Of a stretch of DNA of 64,000 nt, positions 40,794 to 49,982 are shown in pieces (positions within the stretch are counted from its first letter, which is position 1; each line of letters starts with the position of its first letter). Below the pieces are notes generated by a model, which saw only the letters and a list, made by a program, of their open reading frames with translations, was not told where the DNA came from and did not search any database. Source of the DNA: a virus. The DNA lies in IMG/VR virus record IMGVR_UViG_3300021406_000010, positions 62,001 through 126,000 of that record. One strand, written 5' to 3'. The position numbers and the translations under genes were made by a program.

Positions 40794-43700
40794 AGAGAAC
40801 GGCGGCGAGAGCCTGGTAGGCGGCCAGCATCGCGGGCGGCGCGGTGGTAACCGAGTAGCCGCCGGTGCCCAGCCAGTACGCGTCGGAGCCGGGCTTGCCC
40901 GCTGCCCGGCGGGAGGCGAAGAACGAGGCCAGGTAGGCGGTGAAGGCCTCCCCCTGCGCGGCGGTGAAGGCGGCCAGGTTGACGCCGGTGCCCGCCAGGC
41001 CCAGCGGCTTGCCGTGAGCGTCGGCGAACGCGGCGGACGCGGCCAGGGTGGCTGCCCCGCTGCCGGGCGGCGGCCCCGTGCAGAAGAACGTCGGGGCGAT
41101 GACGTCGACCAGGTCATCGCCCGGGTACCAGGCCTGCAGCCACCCGGAGTCGACCGAGGCGGCGGAGACCGTCACGACGTGCCGGTAGCCGTTCTGGCGG
41201 ATGACGGCCGCGTAGCCGGGCAGCATGGCCAGCCAGTCGGCGGGATTGATGAACGCCGAGTCGGCCCCCGCCCAGATGCTCACCGACGCCTGCAGGCCAC
41301 CTGCCTGGCAGGAGGCGAGGAAGGCCCCCAGCCGGGCGGGGGTGGTGGTGGCATCGGGGCGGAAGTCGAGGAGCACCCGGCGCACCCCCGCGTCCCCCGC
41401 CGCCAGGGAGGACGCCAGGGACGCCGGGATGACGTTGCCCAGGGCGATCCGGCGGGCGGGCAGCGGCAGCCCCGTGGCGGCCAGCAGGGCGGCCACGGAC
41501 GGGTCAGAGGCGGGCACCGGGCCGAGGTCCGCGCCCAGCCCCCAGGCGGGCACCGGGATGACCAGGGCGGCGGCGGCGAGGGAGGCCGGGGCGGCGAGGG
41601 CAGCCGCCGCCGGGCGGACGGTGCCGGTGAGGACCTGGTAGTCGGCGCCGTACCCGTCGGCGTAGGGGTCGGCGTAGACGTCGCCCGCGCCGCCGGGGGC
41701 GTAGGTGTCGGTGAAGATGTCAGTGAAGATGTCGGTGAACGCCTGCGGCTCCTGTCCCTGGGCGGCGGGCGGCTCCCACGCCAGGGCGCTGCCGAGGACG
41801 GCGTCCGGCGGCGGCTGCGGCGGCCCGGGGAAGTCACTGGCCGGGGAGGACACCCCCAGCGCCTGCCGGGTGGCGAAGAACCAGTCGCTGGGCAGCGGCC
41901 CGGACGGCGCCTGCCAGCGGGGGTCCCTGTCCACCGTGCCGTAGCGGTCGAGCGGGGCGAGGTTCGGGCCGTGGCCAACCCCCGCCGCCCTGGCGGGGAC
42001 GCCGTGCGGCCAGGTGGCGTACCAGGGGCGGATGGCCAGCGAGGAGATGAACGTGCCCGGCTGCCAGGCGGTGGCCCGCCACATGAGCTGGGCGCCCTGC
42101 CCGGGGGCGGCCGGGGGGAAGGACAGCACGCCGTGCGGGTCGTTGCGGACGTCGTAGGCGGGGCACCAGGTGGCGCCGCCGTCGTTGGAGAACTCCCACA
42201 GCACGGAGTCCTGGAAGATGCTGATGTTATCGACGGACCACGCGTCGCCCGTCGACTCCTTCTGGATGAGCTGCACGGTGAGGGTCGTCCCCAGCGGGGC
42301 GGTGCTGGTGTCCGCCTGCGCCCAGGTGACGGCCCCGATGGCCGCCCACGCGGGGTAGGCGGAGGCCACCTGCGCCCAGTCAAGGGACGAGACGATCCCC
42401 TGGCCCATGGTGAAGCCGGCGAGCCACTCGGTGACCGATCCCCCGGCCACCGCCTGCTCCGCCTCGGCGATGACCATCCCGGTGGCGCCGTCCAGCAGCT
42501 GCAGGAACAGCGGGGCCGACAGCGCCGCCGGGGAGAACACGCGGGCGGCGGCATAGGCGCGGGCCGACCCGGTGGCCGTCACCGGCGGCCCGGTCCAGGC
42601 GATGCCGCCCATCGCGGTGGACGCGGGCGCCAGCCCGATGTCCAGCCACGCGGGAACCGCCGCCATCGCGCCCGCCCAGGTGCCCCACAGCGGCTGCAGC
42701 GCCCCCCAGGTCACTGGCTGGGCCGAGGCGCCCGGGGCTGGGGAGGCGCCGCGCGTCACCTGGGCCATGGCCCCCAGCTGCGCCTGCTGCGGCGACAGCG
42801 ACAGCGGCAGCGCGTCGCCGACGGCCAGCCAGCCGCCGAAGGACGGGCCGGAGAAGTCCGCGTCCGGAAGCAGCTGCGCCGGGCCCGACTGGACGGTGGC
42901 GAACTGCACCCCGGTGACCGCGTGCGCGGACGGCAGCACGAGGCTCCGCACCTGGGCGCCGCCCGGCGGGACATTGCCGGACAGCACCAGGCCGGTGCCC
43001 GGCTGGAGCGCCCATCCGCCCGGGGTAATGGTGGCCGGGTCGGCGGTCCCCGGGTCGGAGAACGTCTCAACGTACTGCTCCGTGTCGGCGGTCGCGGTGT
43101 AGGAGACCCTGAACAGGGCGACCGCCGACAGGGCGACGAAGTAGGCGACCCGGCTGATCACGGCGTAATCGGCCTCCTGGCAGGCCGTCGGGCCGGCTAG
43201 CTGGGCGGGCGCGGCGGCGGCGGGCGGCTGCCAGGGCTGCATGTTGTACAGGCTGCCGCCGCGCAGCGCGAGCGCCGAGGCGGCGGCCAGGTCCGGCGCG
43301 TAGAGCGCCTCGGTCGGCAGGACGGTCCCGGCTGGCGGGAAGCGCGGCGCCGCCGGGGTGTCGGGGAAGAACGTCGCCGCCGAGATGGCGGCGCTGGCCT
43401 GCAGCCCGGCGTCGGGCGCCGACCCCGCCGGGGGACCGCCGTCCGGGGGCAGGGGCGGCAGCCGGGCGGTGGCCGTGACGGGCCTCAGGTACTCGTAAGG
43501 CTCCGGCTGCAGGCCGGTGAACTCCAGCTTCCAAGCGGCGGCGAGCACCGGCTCCAGCTGGACGTACCCCCGCGCCAGCGTGAAGCTGCCCCGGACCGGG
43601 ACCCACGCGCAAGCCTCGTAGGCGCCGCCGAGGCCGCCGGCGAACCCCCACGGGCTGACCGGGGGGAGGATGAGGGGCGGGGCGAAGCGCAGCACCGCGT

Positions 43701-43872
43701 TCGCGGTGGTGGCCTGGCTGCCCGCCAGCGGGGGCGTGACGTAGGCCCCCGGCCCGGCGGCGAACTCCGCCAAGTCGGCCGGAATCCCGCCGGACAGGCC
43801 GAGGGCCTCCTGCTTGACGACGAACGCGGTGAGGGTGTAATTGCCCGCCAGGACCTGGATGCCGCCGGAGGC
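40792..43872 (-). CDS. Giant tail/baseplate protein, C-terminal part with glycosidase-like domain
   Basis: This frame continues the protein begun at 45218 after a one-base shift near 43872-43880. About 1026 residues: beta-rich repeats and lectin-like stretches (WYLDIGLAPAS, VWDGG type), a linker with FTDIFTDTYAPGG, then a final TIM-barrel-like domain (VRRVLLDFRPDATTT, LQASVSIWAGAD, VVTVSAASVDSGWLQAWYPGDDLVDVIAPTFF) recalling GH26-type or related glycosidases. Likely surface binding and sugar cleavage. The frame is open further upstream, but that reading looks non-coding. Confidence 0.6.
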   Translation of the reverse strand, partial: ASGGIQVLAGNYTLTAFVVKQEALGLSGGIPADLAEFAAGPGAYVTPPLAGSQATTANAVLRFAPPLILPPVSPWGFAGGLGGAYEACAWVPVRGSFTLARGYVQLEPVLAAAWKLEFTGLQPEPYEYLRPVTATARLPPLPPDGGPPAGSAPDAGLQASAAISAATFFPDTPAAPRFPPAGTVLPTEALYAPDLAAASALALRGGSLYNMQPWQPPAAAAPAQLAGPTACQEADYAVISRVAYFVALSAVALFRVSYTATADTEQYVETFSDPGTADPATITPGGWALQPGTGLVLSGNVPPGGAQVRSLVLPSAHAVTGVQFATVQSGPAQLLPDADFSGPSFGGWLAVGDALPLSLSPQQAQLGAMAQVTRGASPAPGASAQPVTWGALQPLWGTWAGAMAAVPAWLDIGLAPASTAMGGIAWTGPPVTATGSARAYAAARVFSPAALSAPLFLQLLDGATGMVIAEAEQAVAGGSVTEWLAGFTMGQGIVSSLDWAQVASAYPAWAAIGAVTWAQADTSTAPLGTTLTVQLIQKESTGDAWSVDNISIFQDSVLWEFSNDGGATWCPAYDVRNDPHGVLSFPPAAPGQGAQLMWRATAWQPGTFISSLAIRPWYATWPHGVPARAAGVGHGPNLAPLDRYGTVDRDPRWQAPSGPLPSDWFFATRQALGVSSPASDFPGPPQPPPDAVLGSALAWEPPAAQGQEPQAFTDIFTDIFTDTYAPGGAGDVYADPYADGYGADYQVLTGTVRPAAAALAAPASLAAAALVIPVPAWGLGADLGPVPASDPSVAALLAATGLPLPARRIALGNVIPASLASSLAAGDAGVRRVLLDFRPDATTTPARLGAFLASCQAGGLQASVSIWAGADSAFINPADWLAMLPGYAAVIRQNGYRHVVTVSAASVDSGWLQAWYPGDDLVDVIAPTFFCTGPPPGSGAATLAASAAFADAHGKPLGLAGTGVNLAAFTAAQGEAFTAYLASFFASRRAAGKPGSDAYWLGTGGYSVTTAPPAMLAAYQALAAVL

Positions 43873-45218
43873 TGCAGCAGGCCGCCGAAGCAGAAGGCCG
43901 GGCCGCCCTGCAGGGGCAGCGCCAGCGGGGCCTGGAACATGGCACCCGCCGGAGCCCAGCAGAACAGCCGCAGGCCGTCCTGCCCGAACGCGAAGGCCAG
44001 CCGGTCCCCGGGCGCGAAGCTGAACGACCAGGTGCCGGCCGTCCCGCCGCCGGGCAGGGTGACGGCCCAGGTGCCCGCCGAGAAGGTGAGCGTCAGCACG
44101 CTGGTGTCGAGGATGACGTAGGTTCCCTGGTCGGTGCTGGCGAAGGAGGGCATCAGCTCGATCCCGGCCCACCACGGGGAGGAGGCGATGGTGCCGGACG
44201 CCTGGCCGGGCACGGTGAGCCAGCCGGGCTGGGCGGGGAAGGAGATCCCCGCCGCGACGGCCGACGGCGGGACGGTCCCCCCGGTCGTGATCAGCCCCGG
44301 GGGCACCGGGTCGTCGAGGGCCGCGAAGGAGGCTCCCGGCGGCGGCGGGGAAGGCGACCAGTAGATGCTCATCCGCACCCCGCTGGTCACCGGGTCGATG
44401 AAGATCCGGTCGGTGACCTGCGGGTTCCCGTTCGCGTCGCGGGAGTCCAGGTACAGCTGGACGACGCAGGACGAGGCGGGCTGCGGGGCGCACCGCCACG
44501 GCAGGCCGCCCAGCAGGCCGACGGCGCGGTTCTCGCGCAGCTGCACGGTGACGGGGCTGCCGTTCAGGTCGGCGGTGGTGGTGAACGGCTGGCGGAGGGT
44601 GGGGACCGACGGGCTGCGGGGCATCGGCGGCACGTCCGAGGACGACAGGACGCGGGTGCCGACGTCGAGGTTCATCGCCCCCAGCGGGTAGGGGACGGGA
44701 TGCCCGGACGGGCCGAGGGGGACCTGCTGCCACGGGGCGGGCGCGGCCCGGGTGAGGCGCAACAGCAGCCGGGACGTAACGACGGGCTGGACCTGCTCGT
44801 CGTGGTGAGCCCAGTGGCCGGCCCCGTAGTGGTAGGGGTTCAGCCCGGCGTCCAGGGCGACGGGGCTGTCCACCATGGCGGGCACCGACCCGCTGGTGGC
44901 GACGGACAGCGGGGCGCCGGAGGATCCGGCGAGCGGCTGCCACAGCGACCCGTCCCACCAGAAGAACGCGGCCACGTGCGGGAAGCGGGGCAGGTCGACG
45001 GCGACGTAGTTGACGATGCGGTCCTGGCCGAGGGAGACGGCGAGCTCCTCGACGGTGGGATCGCCTGCCAGCCGGGGCTGGGAGGACCAGAACCGCTGGC
45101 TGGCCGGCGGGGAGGACGCGGCGGCGGGCTGCGCCTGCGCGACGGGGATCCCGTCGGCGTAGACCGGGGCCACCGAGGGGATGGCGAAGGACCCGGGAAC
45201 GCGCAGCGGGGTGGTCAT
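43485..45218 (-). CDS. Giant tail/baseplate protein, N-terminal part
   Basis: Starts MTTPLRVPGSFAIPSVAPVY at ATG 45218 (ATGA overlap with the gene upstream). About 448 residues read sensibly up to CFGGLLQP (about 43872); the remaining 130 residues to the stop at 43485 are Ser/Arg-rich and look out of frame. The continuing sense lies in the -1 frame (ASGGIQVLAGNYTLTAF). A single protein of about 1475 residues is likely, split by a programmed shift, a mutation or a sequence error. Confidence 0.6.
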   Translation of the reverse strand: MTTPLRVPGSFAIPSVAPVYADGIPVAQAQPAAASSPPASQRFWSSQPRLAGDPTVEELAVSLGQDRIVNYVAVDLPRFPHVAAFFWWDGSLWQPLAGSSGAPLSVATSGSVPAMVDSPVALDAGLNPYHYGAGHWAHHDEQVQPVVTSRLLLRLTRAAPAPWQQVPLGPSGHPVPYPLGAMNLDVGTRVLSSSDVPPMPRSPSVPTLRQPFTTTADLNGSPVTVQLRENRAVGLLGGLPWRCAPQPASSCVVQLYLDSRDANGNPQVTDRIFIDPVTSGVRMSIYWSPSPPPPGASFAALDDPVPPGLITTGGTVPPSAVAAGISFPAQPGWLTVPGQASGTIASSPWWAGIELMPSFASTDQGTYVILDTSVLTLTFSAGTWAVTLPGGGTAGTWSFSFAPGDRLAFAFGQDGLRLFCWAPAGAMFQAPLALPLQGGPAFCFGGLLQPPAASRSWRAITPSPRSSSSRRPSACPAGFRPTWRSSPPGRGPTSRPRWRAARPPPRTRCCASPRPSSSPRSARGGSPAASAAPTRLARGSRSGAASRWRGGTSSWSRCSPPLGSWSSPACSRSLTST

Positions 45219-46594
45219 GACGACCTCATCACCGGCACCCGGGGACCGGACCAGGGGGCCGCCTTCACCGCGACGGAGGACGCCGCGCGGGCGGCGGCGG
45301 CCCTCGCGACCGGGATGACCGCCTCCTGCGGGAGGTACTGCACCGTCCCGCCGGCCTGGGGGCGGAACGTGACCGACTGGAAGTCCTGGCCGTCGGTCAC
45401 GGTCACGTCATTGGGGTCGGCGCCGGTCACCGCGCGGGCGGTGACCGCCGTGACGTCGGGCGCGTAGCTGCACTCGAACCCCGAGGAGCGGGACAGCGGC
45501 GGGGACGGCGTGACGTAGGACCCAGGCGGGAGCGAGGATCCGGACGGTCCCTGGTAGGACCCGGCAATGGCACTGTAAGCGCTACTCGAAGCCGGCGGGG
45601 TGACGACGGTGACGACCTCCCAGTACTGGCTGGGCGACCAGGCCGACCGGGCGGGGACCGGGACCAGCACCCCGGTCGGGCCGGGGATGACGGAGACGAT
45701 GCAGGAGGCGGGCTTCAGCACCTCGGCGACCGCCAGGATGGCGTAGTAGTCGGCGGACTGCCGGGCGAGGCCCTCGGTGGTGGGCGGGTACTGGGCGGAC
45801 GGCACGATGACGACCTCGCCGGGGGCGTTGCCGGCGAGCAGCCCGGTGTAGGCGGGGATGCCCTCCACCGATTGCCAGGGAGTCCCGGCCGGGAACGCGG
45901 ACCACAGCGGGTACTGGGCGGCGACCTGCGCCCAGGACAGGCCGCCCGGTGGCGGCCCGGGGGCGCCGCCGGTCAGCCGCCACATCTCGTAGACCTGGCA
46001 CTCCGAGCTGGTGACGGCCTCCGCGATGGCCCTGATGCCGGGCACGGTCCCGCCGAGGGTGATCGCCCGCGCCAGGGCGATGACGCGCTCCCGGTACAGG
46101 GCGTCGGCGGCCTCCACCGCGTCCCACCCGTCGGGGCTGGCCAGGTCGGAGTACGGGTTGACGGCAGCCCCGGTGGCCGGGTTGACCGGGATGGCCCCCG
46201 CCGGCCCGCGCTGGGCGCCGAACAGCGCCCCGTAGAAGGAGTCCAGGTCGTAGAACCGGGTGCTGGTGATGGCCTGCTGCAGGCGGGCCACCAGCTGCCG
46301 CTTGCGGAGCTGGCCGGCGCCCCCGGCCCCCAGCAGCGCCTGCATCAGGAGCGTCAGCAGCGAGCCGGGCGAGGTGTCGTAGACACTGGACGGGAAGTTG
46401 ACCAGCTGGGGCGGCACCTGCAGGTCGGGAGACAGCAGGCCGGTCGCGGTGGCGGTGCCCGGCGGGAGCGGCTGGGCCTGCGGCGCCTGCAGCGACAGCA
46501 CCGACGGCCGGGCGACGTTCGGCCAGGAGAACAGGTCGGTCCCCTCGTTGACGATGATGCTCGTCAGCGAGGGGTCAGTCAGCACTTGCGGCAC
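45215..46594 (-). CDS. Tail protein I-like baseplate protein
   Basis: 459 residues. QRKRQLVARLQQAITSTRFYDLDSF-type helices and LYRERVIALARAITLGGTVPGIRAIAEAVT fit the family of baseplate proteins that follow gpJ in contractile tails (phage P2 gpI type). The C-terminus (VTVTDGQDFQSVTFRP) is beta-rich. It is separated from gpJ by the 760-base candidate origin. Confidence 0.55.
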   Translation of the reverse strand: MPQVLTDPSLTSIIVNEGTDLFSWPNVARPSVLSLQAPQAQPLPPGTATATGLLSPDLQVPPQLVNFPSSVYDTSPGSLLTLLMQALLGAGGAGQLRKRQLVARLQQAITSTRFYDLDSFYGALFGAQRGPAGAIPVNPATGAAVNPYSDLASPDGWDAVEAADALYRERVIALARAITLGGTVPGIRAIAEAVTSSECQVYEMWRLTGGAPGPPPGGLSWAQVAAQYPLWSAFPAGTPWQSVEGIPAYTGLLAGNAPGEVVIVPSAQYPPTTEGLARQSADYYAILAVAEVLKPASCIVSVIPGPTGVLVPVPARSAWSPSQYWEVVTVVTPPASSSAYSAIAGSYQGPSGSSLPPGSYVTPSPPLSRSSGFECSYAPDVTAVTARAVTGADPNDVTVTDGQDFQSVTFRPQAGGTVQYLPQEAVIPVARAAAARAASSVAVKAAPWSGPRVPVMRSS

Positions 46595-46903
46595 GGCGTC
46601 CTCCCTTGCTTCCGCGCCCGGGAGAAGGCTGCCCAGTTGGCAGCGCAGCCTACGGCACCGAAGGTTACCGGCTAGTAGGAGAAGGGCCAGTGCAGCGAGT
46701 GCACGGGACCTGGCGTTAAGGCTCCCATTGAAAGCTAAAGAACGTAAAACATAACTACTACTACTATTTTTTAATTATTTAGTATTTGTATTTACGTATT
46801 TAAGTCTTAGGAGGAGCTACGCGGGGGTCGTCCCCTCCCCCCTTTGGATGGCTACGCGGGTCGGCCCCCTCCCCCTCTGCCCACTGGAGGGCTACGCGGT
46901 CGT

Positions 46904-46980
46904 CAGTGCACATCGAACGGGGCCAGTGCACATCGCCTCTTTTTCGATTCATGCTATTGGCCAGGTGCAGTGCACATCGC
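46904..46980. repeat. CAGTGCACATCG iterons (three exact copies)
   Basis: Copies at 46904-46915, 46924-46935 and 46969-46980, each carrying palindromic GTGCAC. Related AGTGCA variants follow at 46990 and 47033-47052. Confidence 0.75.
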
Positions 46981-47017
46981 CAGTTTCGCCAGTGCAGATA
47001 GCGTTTTTCGATTCATG
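46940..47017. repeat. TTTTTCGATTCATG direct repeat
   Basis: Exact 14-base copies at 46940-46953 and 47004-47017, interleaved with the iterons. Confidence 0.7.
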
Positions 47018-47221
47018 TACCTGAGCTGGTATTAGTGCACAAGTGCAGTTCGATTGGCCGTTTTGGGTTCCCTCACGCGAGGCCCCGGATGGTAGTGACT
47101 AATACGCTACTTACCGTGGTCAAGTCTCATGCTGGGTATGGCAAGCACGTTGCTAGCTATTGCAAGCAATTTGAGTCTCCCCCGGGGCGATGCGTTCGCC
47201 AGGCGCCAAAATGGCGATTTT

Positions 47222-47350
47222 ATCTGCACTTGTGCACTATCCGCACTTCAGCAGAACTTTTCGAGCGTCAGTTCTGCACTTTCATCTGCACTGGAAGTGC
47301 ACTGGCCCTTTCCCGATGTGCACTGGCAAGCGCATGCCGTGGTCGTGCAG
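47222..47350. repeat. TGCACT iteron block related to 18.8 kb
   Basis: ATCTGCACTTGTGCACTATC at 47222-47241 is identical to 18804-18823 and the similarity extends about 70 bases. Further TGCACT copies run to the baseplate J stop codon. Confidence 0.7.
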
Positions 47351-47355
47351 TGACC

Positions 47356-49176
47356 CTAAGCGAATGCGCCGAGAGTGTTGATGGCCTTCGTGACCAGGAC
47401 GACACCGCCGAGGACGGGCAGCGCTGCGGCGGCCATGGTCACGGGAAGCGGGTTCCCGGCGGAGTCGACGTACGAGGCGATCGTCACGCCCCCCAGGACC
47501 TGCTGGATCCCGACGTCGTAGTTGTTCGCTGCGGCGCCCGTGAAGCCGGGGTAGTCGGCCCCGGTGAGGAACCGGCAGGCGGTGATGCCGGGGGTGCCCT
47601 CCACTGCCTGCAGGACGCTGGACGGGTACACGACCGCCCCGAACCCGATGGCCCCGAGCCAGGAGGACAGCGCCTGGGTGACGGCCGCCTGGGCGGTCGC
47701 GGGAGTGGCTCCCGGGTCGTAGACGACCGCCAGGCTGAACTGCAGCTGCAGCTGGATGGCCTGGTGGGCCTGCACGTCGGTGCCCGCCAGCCGCCAGTTC
47801 TCCAGCTGCTTCTGGATGGCGGCGGGGACGTCGTTGTAGGTGTAGCCGTCGCTGATCGTCAGGGGGGTCCCGCCGGGGGGCTGCATCCCGGCGGCCCACT
47901 CCAGGCCGAAGTCGGAGTAGGGGGACCAGCCGAAGGCCCCCGTCCGGTGGGCCACCTGGTAGGCATAGCTGACGCCGCCCGCGACGCTGCCCAGCGGCTG
48001 CGCCAGGGTGGCCTGCCCGTAGGTGACCCCGTTGACGACCATCACCGGCGGGACGGTGAGGACCGGGCCCCATGGCAGGGCGATGAAGGCGTTCCCGGGG
48101 GCGGGGGAGCTGCCGTCCGGCCGGGTGAAGGACCCGGCGTACCAGGGGGAGGAGCCGGAGGCGGAGAAGACGGTGGCGGCCGAGAACCTCAGCGACGCGG
48201 CGGCGGCCATGGGGCGCTGCCCGGAGCACCAGACGTCGACCCGGCTGTAGATCCCCTGCGCCGGGGAGTTGCGGGAGTAGGCGTCCATGTACAGGAAGCT
48301 GACGTCGATCAGCTGCCCCTGCGGGAAGTAGGAGGCGTCCACCACCTGCACCGAGGGCGGGCTCGCGGCGGAGTTCCAGGTGTACTGCAGGCCCGGGGCG
48401 GCCACGTCCCCGTTGTCGATGTCGCGGCCCACCACCTGGCCCGCCGGGTAGGTGAACTGGGCGTCCGGGATGGTGGTGGCGGCCTGGCCGCCGGACACCT
48501 GCAGCTGCTCCCGGTACCTGGTGGCGCCGTCGATGACGTTGGCGGCGGTGCACTCCGGGTCGGCGAGGGCGATCCCGAGGAACATCTGGCTGGTGCCGGC
48601 CATCGACCGGAACGCGGTGGCGCTCCAGCGGGCCTGCAGCTGGGCGTCGGCCTCCTGGCTCGCGCCGCCGGACAGCGCGTTCAGGTTGGTGACCCCCGAG
48701 ACCTCGGAAACCGGGGTGAGCAGCTGGGTGAGGGACCCGGCCGCCGCGTTCCCGGCGGGGCCTGCGATCACCGCCTGGACCGGGAGGGTGACTGACAGCG
48801 CCCCCGGGTTGAGGATCCCGGCGGTGACCGTCTGGATCACCACGGTGCCGTCGGCGGTGGCCACCTGGGTGGCGACCGGGATGGTGACGACGTCGGTCGC
48901 GGTGCCGCGCGTGAAGGTGACGGTGCCGTAGGAGCGGGCGGCCGGGTACCGGGACAGGCCGAACAGCTGGACGAAGGCGTCGAGGTCCGCGCCCGCCTTC
49001 GAGGTGACGTCGTAGCTGTAAGCGAGCATTTGCTGGTCTATGGTGGCTGATGACACCGACGCGGCCACCACGTCGATGATCTTGCGGACCACGCTGCCCA
49101 GGGAGGTGTCCAGGTCGGGCACGCTGGCGGCGAGCACCGCGATCATCTGGGACGCGACGTCAGCCTGGCTGGCCAC
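47356..49176 (-). CDS. Baseplate J protein
   Basis: 606 residues. The N-terminal MIAVLAASVPDLDTSLGSVVRK, DAFVQLFGLSRYPAARSYGTVTF, IPVATQVATADGTVVI and VSEVSGVTNLNALSGGASQEAD are classic baseplate J/gp47 wedge motifs. The C-terminal half is beta-rich with VNGVTYGQATL. Wedge proteins link the tail hub to fibres. Directly follows the gp25-like gene, the usual order in contractile tails. Confidence 0.85.
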   Translation of the reverse strand: MASQADVASQMIAVLAASVPDLDTSLGSVVRKIIDVVAASVSSATIDQQMLAYSYDVTSKAGADLDAFVQLFGLSRYPAARSYGTVTFTRGTATDVVTIPVATQVATADGTVVIQTVTAGILNPGALSVTLPVQAVIAGPAGNAAAGSLTQLLTPVSEVSGVTNLNALSGGASQEADAQLQARWSATAFRSMAGTSQMFLGIALADPECTAANVIDGATRYREQLQVSGGQAATTIPDAQFTYPAGQVVGRDIDNGDVAAPGLQYTWNSAASPPSVQVVDASYFPQGQLIDVSFLYMDAYSRNSPAQGIYSRVDVWCSGQRPMAAAASLRFSAATVFSASGSSPWYAGSFTRPDGSSPAPGNAFIALPWGPVLTVPPVMVVNGVTYGQATLAQPLGSVAGGVSYAYQVAHRTGAFGWSPYSDFGLEWAAGMQPPGGTPLTISDGYTYNDVPAAIQKQLENWRLAGTDVQAHQAIQLQLQFSLAVVYDPGATPATAQAAVTQALSSWLGAIGFGAVVYPSSVLQAVEGTPGITACRFLTGADYPGFTGAAANNYDVGIQQVLGGVTIASYVDSAGNPLPVTMAAAALPVLGGVVLVTKAINTLGAFA

Positions 49177-49193
49177 CTGGCGTCACCCGCCCG

Positions 49194-49628
49194 TCACGGG
49201 GAGACCGTCCGGACGGCCGACAGGCGCTGGCCGCCCTGGGTGGTGAGGGAGACGGCCACCGCGATCGCGTCCGGCCGGGAGCCGGGCGCGGCGGTGACCG
49301 AGTCGACGGAGGCGATGACGTCGTCGGCGGCCAGCTGGCTGCGAGTGCCCGCCATCGCGGTGGCGGTGATCACCTGCTGCTGGGCCGCCATCAGCTGCGC
49401 CAGCACCCGGGACGCCTCGGCGGTGACCATCGCCCCGGTCCCGGCCAGCTGGGGGGAGCCGAGCATCCCGGTGAGGGCGGATCCCCACTGCGGGTGGAAC
49501 GGGTCGCTGCCGTACGGCTCGGACAGCGCCGTGGCCACCCGCTGGCGGAGGTAGTCGGTGCCGGTGACGGTGGCCAGGTCGCCGCCGGACACGAGCAGGT
49601 CGCCCCCCACGATGGCGAGGTCCCTCAC
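49194..49628 (-). CDS. gp25-like baseplate wedge protein
   Basis: 144 residues. LRQRVATALSEPYGSDPFHPQWGSALTG is the gp25/GPW signature, followed by helical and beta segments. Position between small structural proteins and baseplate J supports it. Confidence 0.8.
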   Translation of the reverse strand: MRDLAIVGGDLLVSGGDLATVTGTDYLRQRVATALSEPYGSDPFHPQWGSALTGMLGSPQLAGTGAMVTAEASRVLAQLMAAQQQVITATAMAGTRSQLAADDVIASVDSVTAAPGSRPDAIAVAVSLTTQGGQRLSAVRTVSP

Positions 49629-49659
49629 GAGGGCATCACCTCCCAGGCCTTCCGTGCCC

Positions 49660-49974
49660 CTATGACGGCAGCGGGCCGATCACCTGCGCCTGGCTGCCGG
49701 CATAGACGTAGCCGGAAGCCGGCTGCGGGTAGCTTCCCGGCGGCAGGCCAGTGGTATGGATGAGGTACTCCGCGTTGCCGTCCGCCACCGCTGACAAGAC
49801 GGTCGGCGCCTCGGCCTCAGTCCAGCCGGAAGCCGCCGCCAGCTCCGCAGCGGACAGGCCGCTCGTCCACTCGTACAGCTTATTGATGGTCACGAGGGCG
49901 TTGCGATGCGCCAGCAGCGCCTGCTGGATGAGGGTCATCACCTGCGCCTGCGACAGGCCGGTGTTGATCGCCAA
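49660..49974 (-). CDS. Small tail-associated protein
   Basis: 104 residues with an N-terminal helical part (QAQVMTLIQQALLAHRNALV) and Gly/Pro/Tyr-rich end. Located between gp25-like and adhesin genes. Unknown role, presumably structural. Confidence 0.55.
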   Translation of the reverse strand: MAINTGLSQAQVMTLIQQALLAHRNALVTINKLYEWTSGLSAAELAAASGWTEAEAPTVLSAVADGNAEYLIHTTGLPPGSYPQPASGYVYAGSQAQVIGPLPS

Positions 49975-49982
49975 GGGTCCTC

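Larger units (their letters stand above)
46690..47349. other. Candidate replication origin: A+T-rich segment plus iterons
   Basis: A 760-base gene-free gap in the tail operon. It holds an A+T-rich stretch at 46730-46811 (ACTACTACTACTATTTTTTA, then TTAATTATTTAGTATTTG), three GGCTACGCGG-type direct repeats (46817-46899), three exact CAGTGCACATCG iterons, further AGTGCA variants, and a 14-base direct repeat TTTTTCGATTCATG. The right part matches the block at 18.8 kb. The layout is that of an iteron-controlled origin with an unwinding element. Confidence 0.65.

Noticed and set aside
46595-47355. Small ORFs on both strands in the iteron region
   Set aside because: They have poor codon bias, no ribosome binding sites, and are full of the repeats themselves.
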